Notes under the pieces: model-generated
Told to the model about the DNA's origin: nothing
Database searches by the model: none
What the model saw: the letters and a program-made list of their open reading frames with translations, nothing else
Position numbers and translations under genes: made by a program
Assembly (NCBI RefSeq): GCF_009696275.1
Contig: NZ_VUMI01000002.1
Span: forward strand, 62,001-126,000
Reading direction: 5' to 3'
Source: Eisenbergiella porci
GTDB taxonomy: Bacteria; Bacillota; Clostridia; Lachnospirales; Lachnospiraceae
DNA length: 64,000 nucleotides
Shown here: in pieces, positions 8,581 to 16,830 of the stretch
Layout of the letters: each line of letters opens with the position of its first letter
Position numbering within the stretch: position 1 is the stretch's first letter

Positions 8581-9870
8581 TCAGCAGTCTTCGTCCTTTT
8601 CTTCCTCCTCAGAAGGCCCCAGGCCATCCCCGCTGCAGTACATCCGGTACATCCGTTCCCAGTCAACCGTAATTTTATCTATGGATGCCTGACTGCTGCC
8701 CTGTATATCCAGAATTCTTCCGGTAAAGGTTTTCACCCACGAAAGCATTTCATTGGTATCAAAAAAAGCGCCGCTGTAAAGATATTCATTTTCCCGTATC
8801 CTCAGAACCTCACCGCCCCGGCCCTCTCTGGTCAGCCGGTTTATAATGTAAGGCTCCTTTTTTTCATCAATCCACAGCTTGATTACGACCTCCTCCAGCC
8901 GGGAATTACTGCCGCCGAAGGAAACACCCCAGCAATGCGCCAGATTCCGCGCCAGCTTTTCAACCAGCTCCTCATAGTACGGACATGCCTCCAACAGGCG
9001 CAGCTTCACAATACAATCCAGGCGCACATTGTTAAAACGCCGCCCCATCTCCTGGTAAACGCATAAATACCGCCTTCCGGTCCGCGTGCTGACAAAAATC
9101 TTCAGCGGCACGCCCTCCAGGGAAGACATCCGTCTGCTGCGGCTGCCCTTAACATCCATGCAAATCCGCCGCCGCTCCCGGATTCCGGACAGCGCCTCCG
9201 CCAGAACCCCGTCCTCCAGCGTATGTACAATAAAGTGATGCTTCCACTGGAAATAACAATTCTCCTCCCCGGCCTGATCTAACAGCGTGCTTCCCACAAA
9301 GCCAAAGGGCGCGGCCTCCTGAAAAAATTTCACCGCATCCAGCAGACGTTCCCGGATACCGGAGTCCTCCGGCCCTTCCAGAAAACCGTCTGCCGTGGAG
9401 TAGACCAGCGCCTTCCCCTTTTTCTCAGAAACGAGCAGCCCGAGTTTCTCGTATTCCCGAAGCTTCAGCCGCACCGTCTGGCTGTCGAACACACAACCAT
9501 AAACGTCTGAAATTTCATCACAGACCTCCCCCGCCGACAGCCCCTCTCTGTGCTCCATGAAAAGATCCAGGATAAAAAAATGCAGCAGCAGATCATTATC
9601 CGTAAAGCTTTTGGATTTCCACGCGGCAAACAGAGGGTTCCCGGCCACCGATTTCCCATCCACGCTGATATATACATGCTTCCCCTTCCCCGTATACCCG
9701 GCCTTCGTATACTCCCCCAGCCAGCTTTCCACCCGCCGCCTTTCATTATCATAGGTTCTGGCGCTCTTCGCATCAAAGTCACTGCGCACCTTAAACCCAT
9801 AAACATAGAACTGGCGCATATAATCCCTTATTTTATCAAAATTCTTAATTAATTCCTGAAATTCGCTCAT
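8581..9870 (-). CDS. WYL-domain transcriptional regulator (2)
   Basis: 429 residues. Residues about 80-160 form a winged helix-turn-helix (FILDLFMEHREGLSAGEV... SQTVRLKLREYEKLGLLVSE), followed by a WYL region (about 215-310, with a FVSTRTGRRYLCVYQ core) and a C-terminal extension. Start chosen after ACAGGAGC. It is divergent from rtcB and separated from it by 560 bases holding the large palindrome. WYL proteins of this layout often repress defence or repair operons until nucleic acid damage is sensed. The short gap (93 bases) to the downstream WYL gene suggests one transcript. Confidence 0.8.
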   Translation of the reverse strand: MSEFQELIKNFDKIRDYMRQFYVYGFKVRSDFDAKSARTYDNERRRVESWLGEYTKAGYTGKGKHVYISVDGKSVAGNPLFAAWKSKSFTDNDLLLHFFILDLFMEHREGLSAGEVCDEISDVYGCVFDSQTVRLKLREYEKLGLLVSEKKGKALVYSTADGFLEGPEDSGIRERLLDAVKFFQEAAPFGFVGSTLLDQAGEENCYFQWKHHFIVHTLEDGVLAEALSGIRERRRICMDVKGSRSRRMSSLEGVPLKIFVSTRTGRRYLCVYQEMGRRFNNVRLDCIVKLRLLEACPYYEELVEKLARNLAHCWGVSFGGSNSRLEEVVIKLWIDEKKEPYIINRLTREGRGGEVLRIRENEYLYSGAFFDTNEMLSWVKTFTGRILDIQGSSQASIDKITVDWERMYRMYCSGDGLGPSEEEEKDEDC

Positions 9871-9922
9871 GGCAAAGCTCCTGTGTCGGGTATATTTTTC
9901 AAAATGCCGAATCTATGCACTG

Positions 9923-10287
9923 CTGTCCGGTTCCTGTGTCCTGGCTGCGTCCTCCCGGGGTTGGTGTCCGCCGGTTTTCCGGGGCGGCTGCGGGATATTT
10001 TCCAAACCACCTCAAAAACGGGATGTTTCTAACTGTTCCCAAACGCCGGGATTTTGCCAACGCGGCCAAAACTCCTCCGCAGCCAGCCACAACTACTGAC
10101 GGCTGTGGTGGCTGTGAACGGCTGTGTCGTCAGACAAGCCGCTAAGGACGGCAGAATCCCGGCGTTTGGGAGCAGTAAGAAACATCACCGTTTTTTCCCA
10201 TGGTTTGGAAAATATCCCGCAGCCGCCCCGGAAAACCGGCAGACACCACCCCCGGGAGGATGCAGCCAGGACACAGGAACCGGACAG
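9923..10287. repeat. Large palindrome IR1 (137-bp arms) with conserved internal and loop motifs
   Basis: The left arm 9923-10058 and right arm 10150-10287 are near-identical inverted copies around a 91-base centre. Motifs shared with the second palindrome (36097-36434): TTTCTAACTG (10026-10035) paired with CAGTAAGAAA (10173-10182) across an A-A mismatch; AACGCGGC at the start of the centre; and CGTCAGACAAGCCGCTA at its end, where GCGGC and GCCGC can pair. The centre also holds its own hairpin (CCACA...TGTGG region, about 10084-10114). It fills the intergenic space between the WYL regulators and rtcB. It may act as a folded RNA, a hairpin DNA site or a mobile element; I do not recognise the family. 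Confidence 0.85.
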
Positions 10288-10430
10288 CCGCCCCCAGGAT
10301 ACCGACTATATTCAAATTATACGATCCTCGCAACTTTTTTTAAATGATAAAAATTTCCAAAACCCATAAAATGAGCATGTAACCGAGATACCTATACAAA
10401 CACAAAAAGAATTGGAAAGGGGATGAAGAT

Positions 10431-11666
10431 ATGTTTGTTATGTATGAACCTGATAACATGAAGGTTCCGGTAAAGGTTTGGCTGAAAGAGGAAAGCGATT
10501 TGGAAAAGGGGTGCATGGAGCAGGCGTATCATCTCTCAAGACTTCCGTTTTTACATAAGTGGGTGAGCCTGATGCCGGATACGCATACCGGGATGGGGAT
10601 GCCAATCGGCGGTGTGATTGCGGCGGAGGATGTGGTGATTCCCAATGCGGTGGGCGTTGATATCGGCTGCGGCATGGCTTATACGGAAACGAACATTAAG
10701 GTGGGGGATATCCGCGGGGGGATGACCGGAAACGGGAGCCTGCTGCAGGCGATTATTGGAGATATTATGCGCAATATCCCAGTGGGCTTTGGTCATCATA
10801 AGACCGTAATGCCGTGCTATACCCTGGATATGGCCTTTGAGGAGATGGAAAAATATGAGGAGGACGCCGAGCTTCTGGGACAGCTGGAAGCGGGATATTT
10901 CCAGATAGGGACGCTGGGAGGCGGAAATCATTTTATTGAGCTTCAGGAGGATGATAATGGCTATCTGGCCGTGATGCTTCATTCAGGAAGCCGTCATTTC
11001 GGAAAATCCGTGTGCGATTACTTCCATACAAAGGCTCGGGAACTGAACCGGAGATGGTACAGCGAGGTGCCCGATGAGTACCGGCTGGCTTTTCTGCCAG
11101 TGGATACGAAGGAAGGGAAGCAGTATCTGCACTGGATGCAGCTGTCCATGGATTTTGCCAGGGAAAACCGGGAGAAAATGCTTCTGGCCGTGAAGGCGAT
11201 TCTGGAAAAATGGATTGGGAAATATACCGATCTGCAGCTGGAATTTTCCGGTGATATTAACTGCCACCATAATTATGCGGCGCTGGAAAACCATTTTGGA
11301 AAAAATGTGTGGGTGCACCGCAAGGGCGCCGTACGGGCCGGAAACGGTGAGTTGGCGGTGATTCCCGGGGCCATGGGGAGCTACAGCTATGTGGTGATGG
11401 GGAAAGGAAATCCCGACAGCTTCTGTTCTTCCTCCCACGGAGCAGGCCGCCAGTATTCCAGAAAGGGCGCCATGCAGGCCTTTACCTGCGAGGAGGTAAT
11501 TCTGGATCTGCAGAAAACAGGCGTGATTCTTGGAAAAAAGAACAAGAGCGACGTGGCCGAGGAAAGCCGCTTCGCCTATAAAAATATTGAAGAGGTCATG
11601 GATAACCAGACAGATCTGGTGGTGCCGGTAAAACGGCTGAAAACCATAGGAGTAGTGAAAGGCTGA
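10431..11666 (+). CDS. rtcB: RNA-splicing ligase RtcB
   Basis: 411 residues. It joins RNA 2',3'-cyclic phosphate or 3'-phosphate ends to 5'-hydroxyl ends using GTP and Mn2+. Metal and guanylylation residues are visible: Asp77 and Cys80 in GVDIGCGM, Asn167/His168 in GGGNHF, His185 in HSGSRHFG, His281 in NCHHNYA, and the guanylylated His337 in SSHGAGRQYS. Several of these positions have the same numbers as in E. coli RtcB. The C-terminal lysine region VVPVKRLKTIGVVKG is intact. Start after AAAGGGGATG. Upstream is the palindrome and the divergent WYL pair; downstream are a tRNA-like RNA and a slipin gene. This is an RNA-repair neighbourhood similar in principle to the rsr-yrlBA-rtcBA locus of Salmonella, although no rsr is in view. 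Confidence 0.97.
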   Translation: MFVMYEPDNMKVPVKVWLKEESDLEKGCMEQAYHLSRLPFLHKWVSLMPDTHTGMGMPIGGVIAAEDVVIPNAVGVDIGCGMAYTETNIKVGDIRGGMTGNGSLLQAIIGDIMRNIPVGFGHHKTVMPCYTLDMAFEEMEKYEEDAELLGQLEAGYFQIGTLGGGNHFIELQEDDNGYLAVMLHSGSRHFGKSVCDYFHTKARELNRRWYSEVPDEYRLAFLPVDTKEGKQYLHWMQLSMDFARENREKMLLAVKAILEKWIGKYTDLQLEFSGDINCHHNYAALENHFGKNVWVHRKGAVRAGNGELAVIPGAMGSYSYVVMGKGNPDSFCSSSHGAGRQYSRKGAMQAFTCEEVILDLQKTGVILGKKNKSDVAEESRFAYKNIEEVMDNQTDLVVPVKRLKTIGVVKG

Positions 11667-11690
11667 AACTGCCTGAGGTTCGCCTGCCGT

Positions 11691-11900
11691 AGCGTATCCG
11701 GGAAAACCGGACGCTGCAGCGCGCCTCAATGGTGCCGTTTGTCTCTGACAGAATGGCATGCCGGGCAGTGGGCATAGATGATATCCGCAAAAAACGGATA
11801 CGCTAAAAGACATGATGTGTCGTGGGTTCGAATCCCACCGTGCTTCGTCACGTAGCTAAGCTGGTATAGCAATCATTCAGAAACATCTTATCAATGTTTC
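11691..11900 (+). ncRNA. Y-RNA-like noncoding RNA with a circularly permuted tRNA-like module
   Basis: Begins 25 bases after rtcB. The tRNA-like core (11812-11876) has tRNA parts in the order T arm, acceptor, D arm: ATGAT (anticodon-stem 3' strand), variable region GTGTC, T stem-loop GTGGG-TTCGAAT-CCCAC (11822-11838), a closed mini-acceptor CGTG-cttcgt-CACG (11839-11852), TA as U8-A9, D arm GCTA-AGCTGGTA-TAGC (11855-11870), A26, then ATCAT, which pairs back with ATGAT. Canonical tertiary bases are kept: G15 with C48, G18-G19 and TTC in the T loop. The 5' side is a hairpin domain closed by AGCGTATCCG/CGGATACGCT (11691-11700 with 11795-11804); a 3' hairpin GAAACAT/ATGTTTC follows (11880-11900). 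This matches the tRNA-mimic design of bacterial Y RNAs. RNA ends are approximate. Confidence 0.85.
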
Positions 11901-12303
11901 AACCAACCGGAAAAGAGAACTGTCCCGTTCCGGCCCGGGAAAAAGGAAGGAAATGCCGGCAAAACGGCAGGTACCGGCCGGATTTTCCGAAAAAGGCAGT
12001 CCCTTTTGAGCCAGCGTCCCTTCGGATACCGTTTTCCTGGAAACAGCGCCGGGAATCAGCACCTTTGATTTCCCGCCTCTGTCTGAGGCGATATACGGGC
12101 CGGCGCCGCCGGACTTACGATCGCCTTGTCCCGGAGAAACTGAAGGAAGGACCCGCACAAAAGGGATGGGACGGGGCAGATATCTTTTTTCAAAAAAGAA
12201 AAAATCATGCGGCCTGCAGCAAAAATCCAATAGCAGTCCAAGTGACTGATATGTTGTGAAATTGCTGTCTGGCAGCAAATAAATATGGAAAGGAAGTGCT
12301 GCT
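11901..12303. other. GC-rich intergenic stretch between the tRNA-like RNA and the slipin gene
   Basis: About 400 bases without a supported gene. Several short self-complementary patches are seen (for example CCGGCGCCGCCGG near 12102 and TCTTTTTTCAAAAAAGA near 12183), but there is no second T arm or D arm. The slipin ribosome binding site AAGGAAG lies at its end. It may be leader RNA of the slipin gene. Confidence 0.5.
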
Positions 12304-13416
12304 ATGACACACTATATTATCAAAGAACAGGAAGCCGGCTATCTTTGCCGCAACGGAAAGTTTCTGCGCCTTCTGGCTGCCGGTAAATATACATATCCCA
12401 AAGCCCTTGGCTATGACGTACAGATCGTGCCAATGAGCGGGGAGGTAAAAACCTGCGGCATTCCGGAGAATATCCTCATGCAGGATAAGGAGTTTTCTGC
12501 ACGTGTGGTAAAAGCCGCTGTGCCGGACGAATGCATTGCCATCCGTTTTGTCAACGGGGCATACAAGGAAGTGCTTACAAAGGCGGAAACCCTGTTCTGG
12601 AACGTTTATGAAAAAAACGAATTCAAACTGGTGGATATCACCCAGCCCTGCATGGAAGACACCCTTCCCCGCATCTATATGGACCTGATGCCTGTAAAAT
12701 TCTATAAAAAAATCACCATCAAGGATGGGGAAACAGGTCTGTTGTATTTTGATATGCACTACGAAAAAAGGCTGGCCACGGGCACCTATTATTTCTGGAA
12801 TTACGGACGGGAAGTAACCTGCAAGATTTTCAACATGAAAATCCAGCAGCTGGATATTTCAGGACAGGAAATCCTTACTGCCGACAAGGTGGGCATCCGC
12901 CTGAACCTGGTGGTAAACTACCGGATCACCAATCCGGAAAAACTGGTGGAAAAGGTGGATGGCGTATCAGGCCTCCTCTACACCAGGGCCCAGCTGCTGC
13001 TCAGGGAACAGGTAGGCCGTTTCCGTCTGGATGAACTGCTCAATCAGAAAGAAGAGCTGTCTGCTGTCATTCTGGAAAAAATGAAGGCGGGACAAGAGGA
13101 ATACTGCGTGGAAATCGTAAATGCAGGCATCAAGGACATCATCCTCCCGGGAGAAATCCGTGAAATCATGAACACCGTCCTGGTAGCGGAGAAAAAGGCC
13201 CAGGCCAACGTCATCATGCGCCGGGAGGAGGTGGCATCCACAAGGAGCCTTCTGAACACGGCGAAGCTGATGGAAGAGAACAGGACGCTGATGCGCCTGA
13301 AGGAAATGGAGTATCTGGAAAAAATCTGCGATAAGGTGGGCAGCATTACGTTGAACGGCGGAAAAAGCGTTCTGGATCAGCTGTCGGAGCTGGCGGCAGG
13401 CCGCGATGTTTCCTGA
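12304..13416 (+). CDS. Slipin / SPFH (band 7) domain protein of the RNA-repair locus
   Basis: 370 residues without a transmembrane segment or signal peptide. Residues about 150-290 form the SPFH/band 7 domain (DISGQEILTADKVGIRLNLV... YRITNPEKLV), followed by a helical, probably coiled-coil part (VLVAEKKAQANVIMRREEVA). The N-terminal ~140 residues are an extra beta-rich domain. Cytosolic slipins of this type are found next to rtcB in other bacteria, and the position here, downstream of rtcB and the tRNA-like RNA, supports a role in that system as an oligomeric scaffold. Biochemical role not established. Start after AAGGAAG at about 12289. Confidence 0.8.
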   Translation: MTHYIIKEQEAGYLCRNGKFLRLLAAGKYTYPKALGYDVQIVPMSGEVKTCGIPENILMQDKEFSARVVKAAVPDECIAIRFVNGAYKEVLTKAETLFWNVYEKNEFKLVDITQPCMEDTLPRIYMDLMPVKFYKKITIKDGETGLLYFDMHYEKRLATGTYYFWNYGREVTCKIFNMKIQQLDISGQEILTADKVGIRLNLVVNYRITNPEKLVEKVDGVSGLLYTRAQLLLREQVGRFRLDELLNQKEELSAVILEKMKAGQEEYCVEIVNAGIKDIILPGEIREIMNTVLVAEKKAQANVIMRREEVASTRSLLNTAKLMEENRTLMRLKEMEYLEKICDKVGSITLNGGKSVLDQLSELAAGRDVS

Positions 13417-14030
13417 AAAAACAGCGCGGCGCCTCTGCCGGGGCCATTTATCTATCCCCTGATACTTCCGGTATTAAAGGTTGTTCCCATGTACCGGAAC
13501 ACATTCCCCATCCAGCTTTCTTGATTTCTCACAAGCTTTCACAATCAAATGGCTTTCAACCGCCTCCGGAACCTCTTTGATTCTTTGGTAGAATCCGGAA
13601 TAACGTAGCACGTGGCGGGCAAAAACATGAAAGTTTTTTCCTCTGCCTTTTTTGTAATGGCGATACAGTCTGTTCGCTGCGACGGCGTGCGGCGGATGCT
13701 TCTGGCGGAAAACTGCAGTATCCGGTAGGCGGCCGAAGCCTGCGGATTTTCCAATAGGGCTCATTTTTACAGGATGTTCAGACAGTTTGTGGGACACCTG
13801 CCGTCGATGGAGGCAAAAGCTTAGCACAACTTATGATTCTTTTAATTTTGTATTAATATTCCCAATAAAAAATGCAAAAAAGTTTGTTTATGGTAAAATA
13901 AAAAAGAGAAGAATTCAGGACGGATTTTCCGGCTAATCGGATAATGCGCCTTTCTTTAAAATAGTAATACAGCTCGGCCAGATGAGTACATAACAAGAAA
14001 CACCCGCGCGTTCCATGTGCAGATGGGAGG
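13417..14030. other. 600-bp intergenic region before the serpin gene
   Basis: No gene with recognisable family features. A 117-codon minus-strand frame (13827-13474) is the longest; its start has no good ribosome binding site and I do not recognise its product, so it is left uncalled. The last 170 bases (13850-14020) are AT-rich with TTGTTTATGG...TAAAAT-type elements and probably hold the serpin promoter. Confidence 0.45.
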
Positions 14031-14034
14031 AATG

Positions 14035-15462
14035 ATGAAAAGAAAATCTCCAGCAAACCATAAAAAAACATTTCTGCTGAAAAAACACATCAAATGTTCC
14101 GAAACACAAAGACTTCCGGTTCTCCTTTTGCTGTTGTCTCTTATTGCAGCGGCAGTACCCGCCTGCGGCAAAGCCTCACAGCTGCCTGCATCAACCATGG
14201 ATTTGACAAAGGAATATCGCAGCGGAAGCAAAAAAAATGAAACCGTAGAGATCGGAGAAGATTTCGCCCGGGCTTACTGTGAATTTTCTCTTGGACTGCT
14301 CAGGGATGCCGTAAACAGTGAGATACAAACCAATGAAGTACAAACCAGCGAGGTACAAAACAACGAGGCAGAAACCAGCGGAGAAGCTGCCGACGCCGTG
14401 CAGGCTGATGGAACGCGCAATCTCATGATTGCGCCCATTTCCGTCCTTCAGGCGCTGGAAATGACGCGGATTGGGGCAGGAACAGGGACATTGGAGCAGA
14501 TGGGCATGACCATGTATCCGGGAATGGAGCCGGAGCAGGGGAGAAAACAGCTGCTTTCCTGGGCGGAAGGCCTGCCAAGTGCGGACGGCGCCGAAATGAA
14601 GCTGGCCAATTCGGTCTGGATCAACACGGAAAATGAACAGTTTCAGCCGGATGCTGAGTTCCTGAAACGAAATGCGTTGGAATCCGGGGCATCAGTTTAT
14701 GGCGCTCCCTTCGATGAAGCCGCCTGCAAGGAGCTGAATCAATGGGTGGAACAGAATACGGACGGAATGGTAAAGGACATCCTTGACAGAATTCCCAGGG
14801 AAGCCATCATGTATCTTGTAAATGCAGCGGCATTCGATGCAAAATGGGAACAACCCTATCAATCCAGTCAGGTGGGGAACGGGACTTTCACGAAGGAGGA
14901 TGGCAGCGAAAGCGAGGTTCCCATGATGTATTCCATGGAATCCGTATTTTTGAAGGGAGAACACGCTGTTGGTTTTTGCAGGCCCTATGCATCAGGATAC
15001 TACTTTGCAGCGATTCTCCCGGAGGAAGGATGGACTTTGCAGGAATATATCAGGCAGCTGGATGGGGAAGCATTGCGGAATATGTTTACCAGCCCTGCAG
15101 AAGCGGCAGTGGAAACCGCGCTTCCCAAATTTAAGGGAGAATCGAGCCTGGAGCTGTCGGATACCCTGGCAGGAATGGGAATGCCGCTGGCCTTTGATTC
15201 CGGTCTTGCTGATTTTTCAGGAATCGGCAGCTGTGAAGGCGGGAATATCAGTATCAGCCGCATACTTCATAAGACGTATATTGAAGTGGACGAGCTGGGG
15301 ACAAAAGCCGGGGCGGCCACGGTAGTGGAAATGGAGGCCGGAGGAGCATATACGGTAACTGAAAATGTGATTCTGGACCGCCCCTTCCTTTATGCCATTG
15401 TAGATAAGGAAACGGATCTTCCTATATTTATAGGAATCGTGGAAGACCCGGCAGCGGAATGA
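14035..15462 (+). CDS. Lipoprotein serpin (serine/cysteine protease inhibitor)
   Basis: About 475 residues. A basic N-terminus and hydrophobic stretch end in VPACG, a likely lipobox, so the protein is probably anchored outside the membrane. A Glu/Thr-rich spacer (about residues 85-125) precedes the serpin fold. Family signatures: NSVWINTENEQFQPD, LVNAAAFDAKWEQPY, ALPKFKGESSLELSDTL, the hinge VDELGTKAGAATVVEM before the reactive loop, and the C-terminal DRPFLYAIVD followed by PIFIGIV. The small-residue hinge (GTKAGAAT) predicts an inhibitory serpin that traps proteases by loop insertion. Gut bacterial serpins can inhibit host or bacterial serine proteases. Start after GGGAGG. Confidence 0.92.
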   Translation: MKRKSPANHKKTFLLKKHIKCSETQRLPVLLLLLSLIAAAVPACGKASQLPASTMDLTKEYRSGSKKNETVEIGEDFARAYCEFSLGLLRDAVNSEIQTNEVQTSEVQNNEAETSGEAADAVQADGTRNLMIAPISVLQALEMTRIGAGTGTLEQMGMTMYPGMEPEQGRKQLLSWAEGLPSADGAEMKLANSVWINTENEQFQPDAEFLKRNALESGASVYGAPFDEAACKELNQWVEQNTDGMVKDILDRIPREAIMYLVNAAAFDAKWEQPYQSSQVGNGTFTKEDGSESEVPMMYSMESVFLKGEHAVGFCRPYASGYYFAAILPEEGWTLQEYIRQLDGEALRNMFTSPAEAAVETALPKFKGESSLELSDTLAGMGMPLAFDSGLADFSGIGSCEGGNISISRILHKTYIEVDELGTKAGAATVVEMEAGGAYTVTENVILDRPFLYAIVDKETDLPIFIGIVEDPAAE

Positions 15463-15490
15463 TTACCATAAAAATAGGAGGAGAAAAATA

Positions 15491-16165
15491 ATGGCAACAT
15501 GGATGGTTCATTTAAGAGTTGCGGAACAGATGCTTGAAGTATTTCCCAAGCTGGAACGGCAGGAGTTTATTGTGGGTAATATCGCTCCTGACAGCGGCGT
15601 TCCCAATGAGGACTGGTTGGTTTTCACACCGGATACCAATACCTCGCATTTTAAAACGGACGGAGAGATTGATATCCCTAAATTCCTGAATAAATATATG
15701 ACCGGGGAAAAATGGGCTGCCTATGGAGAAAAGGCGAAATCCTTTTTCCTCGGATACTATGTGCACCTGCTTACGGATGAGCTGTGGCGCGATGAAGTGG
15801 TGTATCCGACGATAGAAAAGCACCGGGAACTTTACGACAGGGACAGGATGGAGGCCATATGGACCTTCAAAAAGGACTGGTACGATCTGGACCATCTTTT
15901 TATCAGAAACCACCCTGATTTCCAACCGTTCCTGGAGTATGAAAATGCGGTTGGTTTTCAGAACTGTTTTATGGAGGAGTTTGCCGAGGATGCTTTTGAC
16001 AGACGTAGAATTTATATTACGGGTTTTTACAGAGAGCCTCACGAAGATCTGGATCGGGAATATCCCTATCTGTGTGAAGGGGATATGCAGGTTTTTGTGG
16101 CAAAGGTACAACAACACATCTCCATGGATGGCCCTGCCATTCATGAAGCATCTGTAGTATACTGA
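15491..16165 (+). CDS. Zinc-dependent phospholipase C-like hydrolase
   Basis: 224 residues, no signal peptide. The N-terminus MVHLRVAEQMLE, the GNIAPDSG segment and YYVHLLTDELWRDEV fit the S1/P1 nuclease-phospholipase C (Zn_dep_PLPC, PF00882) pattern, in which His and Asp residues bind zinc. It begins 29 bases after the serpin gene behind an AGGAGG site, so it may be cotranscribed. Many members of this family in Clostridia are uncharacterised cytosolic proteins; phosphodiesterase activity is inferred only from the family. Confidence 0.75.
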   Translation: MATWMVHLRVAEQMLEVFPKLERQEFIVGNIAPDSGVPNEDWLVFTPDTNTSHFKTDGEIDIPKFLNKYMTGEKWAAYGEKAKSFFLGYYVHLLTDELWRDEVVYPTIEKHRELYDRDRMEAIWTFKKDWYDLDHLFIRNHPDFQPFLEYENAVGFQNCFMEEFAEDAFDRRRIYITGFYREPHEDLDREYPYLCEGDMQVFVAKVQQHISMDGPAIHEASVVY

Positions 16166-16278
16166 AAGCGCAACTGCCAAATATTTATAATAGGAAGGTA
16201 TAGAAAGAAGTACGCTTCAATCGCCCAACCTTCAGGCAACATAATCTACAGGCGCGGTTAAGCGCGGATAGGAGCAAA

Positions 16279-16830
16279 ATGACGGAAAAAGAAAAATCAT
16301 ATGCAGGCCTGTTATATCAGCCCGGCGACCCAGAGCTTGTGGCGGACCGTGCAGTGACTGTAAAAAAGCTGTACGAGTACAACAATCTGCATCCGCTGGA
16401 TCTTGAGGCGCGGCAGGAAGCCATACGCGGCCTGCTGGGCAAAGCGGGGGAAAACTGTGTCGTGGAGCAGCCGCTTTTTTGTACATATGGCTACAATACT
16501 ACGGTAGGCAAAAATTTTTTCATGAACGTAAACGGTAAGCTTATGGACAGCGGTAAGATTACGATTGGCGACAACGTATTTATCGCGCCGGATGTGTGCA
16601 TTGTAACGGAAGAGCATGCAATGGATGTAGAGCAGCGGGTGGCCGGGCTGGAATACACACATCCGGTTACGATTGGCGACAACGTCTGGATTTGCACCGG
16701 GGCCATTATACTGCCGGGCGTAACAATCGGAGCGGACAGCGTAATCGGAGCGGGCAGTGTTGTCACAAAGGACATACCGCCCAGGAGCCTAGCCGTTGGA
16801 AATCCCTGCAAAGTGATCCGTACGCTATAA
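16279..16830 (+). CDS. Sugar O-acetyltransferase (maltose/galactoside acetyltransferase family)
   Basis: 183 residues. The N-terminal helical Mac domain (KSYAGLLYQPGDPELVADR) is followed by a left-handed beta helix with hexapeptide repeats (ITIGDNVFIAPDVCIVTEEH, VTIGDNVWICTGAIILPGVT) and a C-terminal VGNPCKVIR end. The catalytic His is in the EEHAMD segment. It transfers acetyl from acetyl-CoA to a sugar hydroxyl in the cytosol, probably to detoxify non-metabolised sugars. Its 3' end overlaps the convergent PucR-type regulator by 6 bases. Could equally be named Maa or LacA; the sugar cannot be told. Confidence 0.9.
   Translation: MTEKEKSYAGLLYQPGDPELVADRAVTVKKLYEYNNLHPLDLEARQEAIRGLLGKAGENCVVEQPLFCTYGYNTTVGKNFFMNVNGKLMDSGKITIGDNVFIAPDVCIVTEEHAMDVEQRVAGLEYTHPVTIGDNVWICTGAIILPGVTIGADSVIGAGSVVTKDIPPRSLAVGNPCKVIRTL

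Noticed and set aside
11812-11876. Ordinary tRNA gene
   Set aside because: The T arm precedes the D arm and the acceptor ends are closed by a six-base loop, so it is not a standard tRNA.
11901-12303. A third palindrome of the IR1/IR2 type
   Set aside because: Only short patches pair, and none of the conserved loop or internal blocks are present.
13474-13827. 117-codon minus-strand frame downstream of the slipin gene
   Set aside because: Product not recognised, no convincing ribosome binding site, and no domain pattern; listed only as part of the intergenic region.
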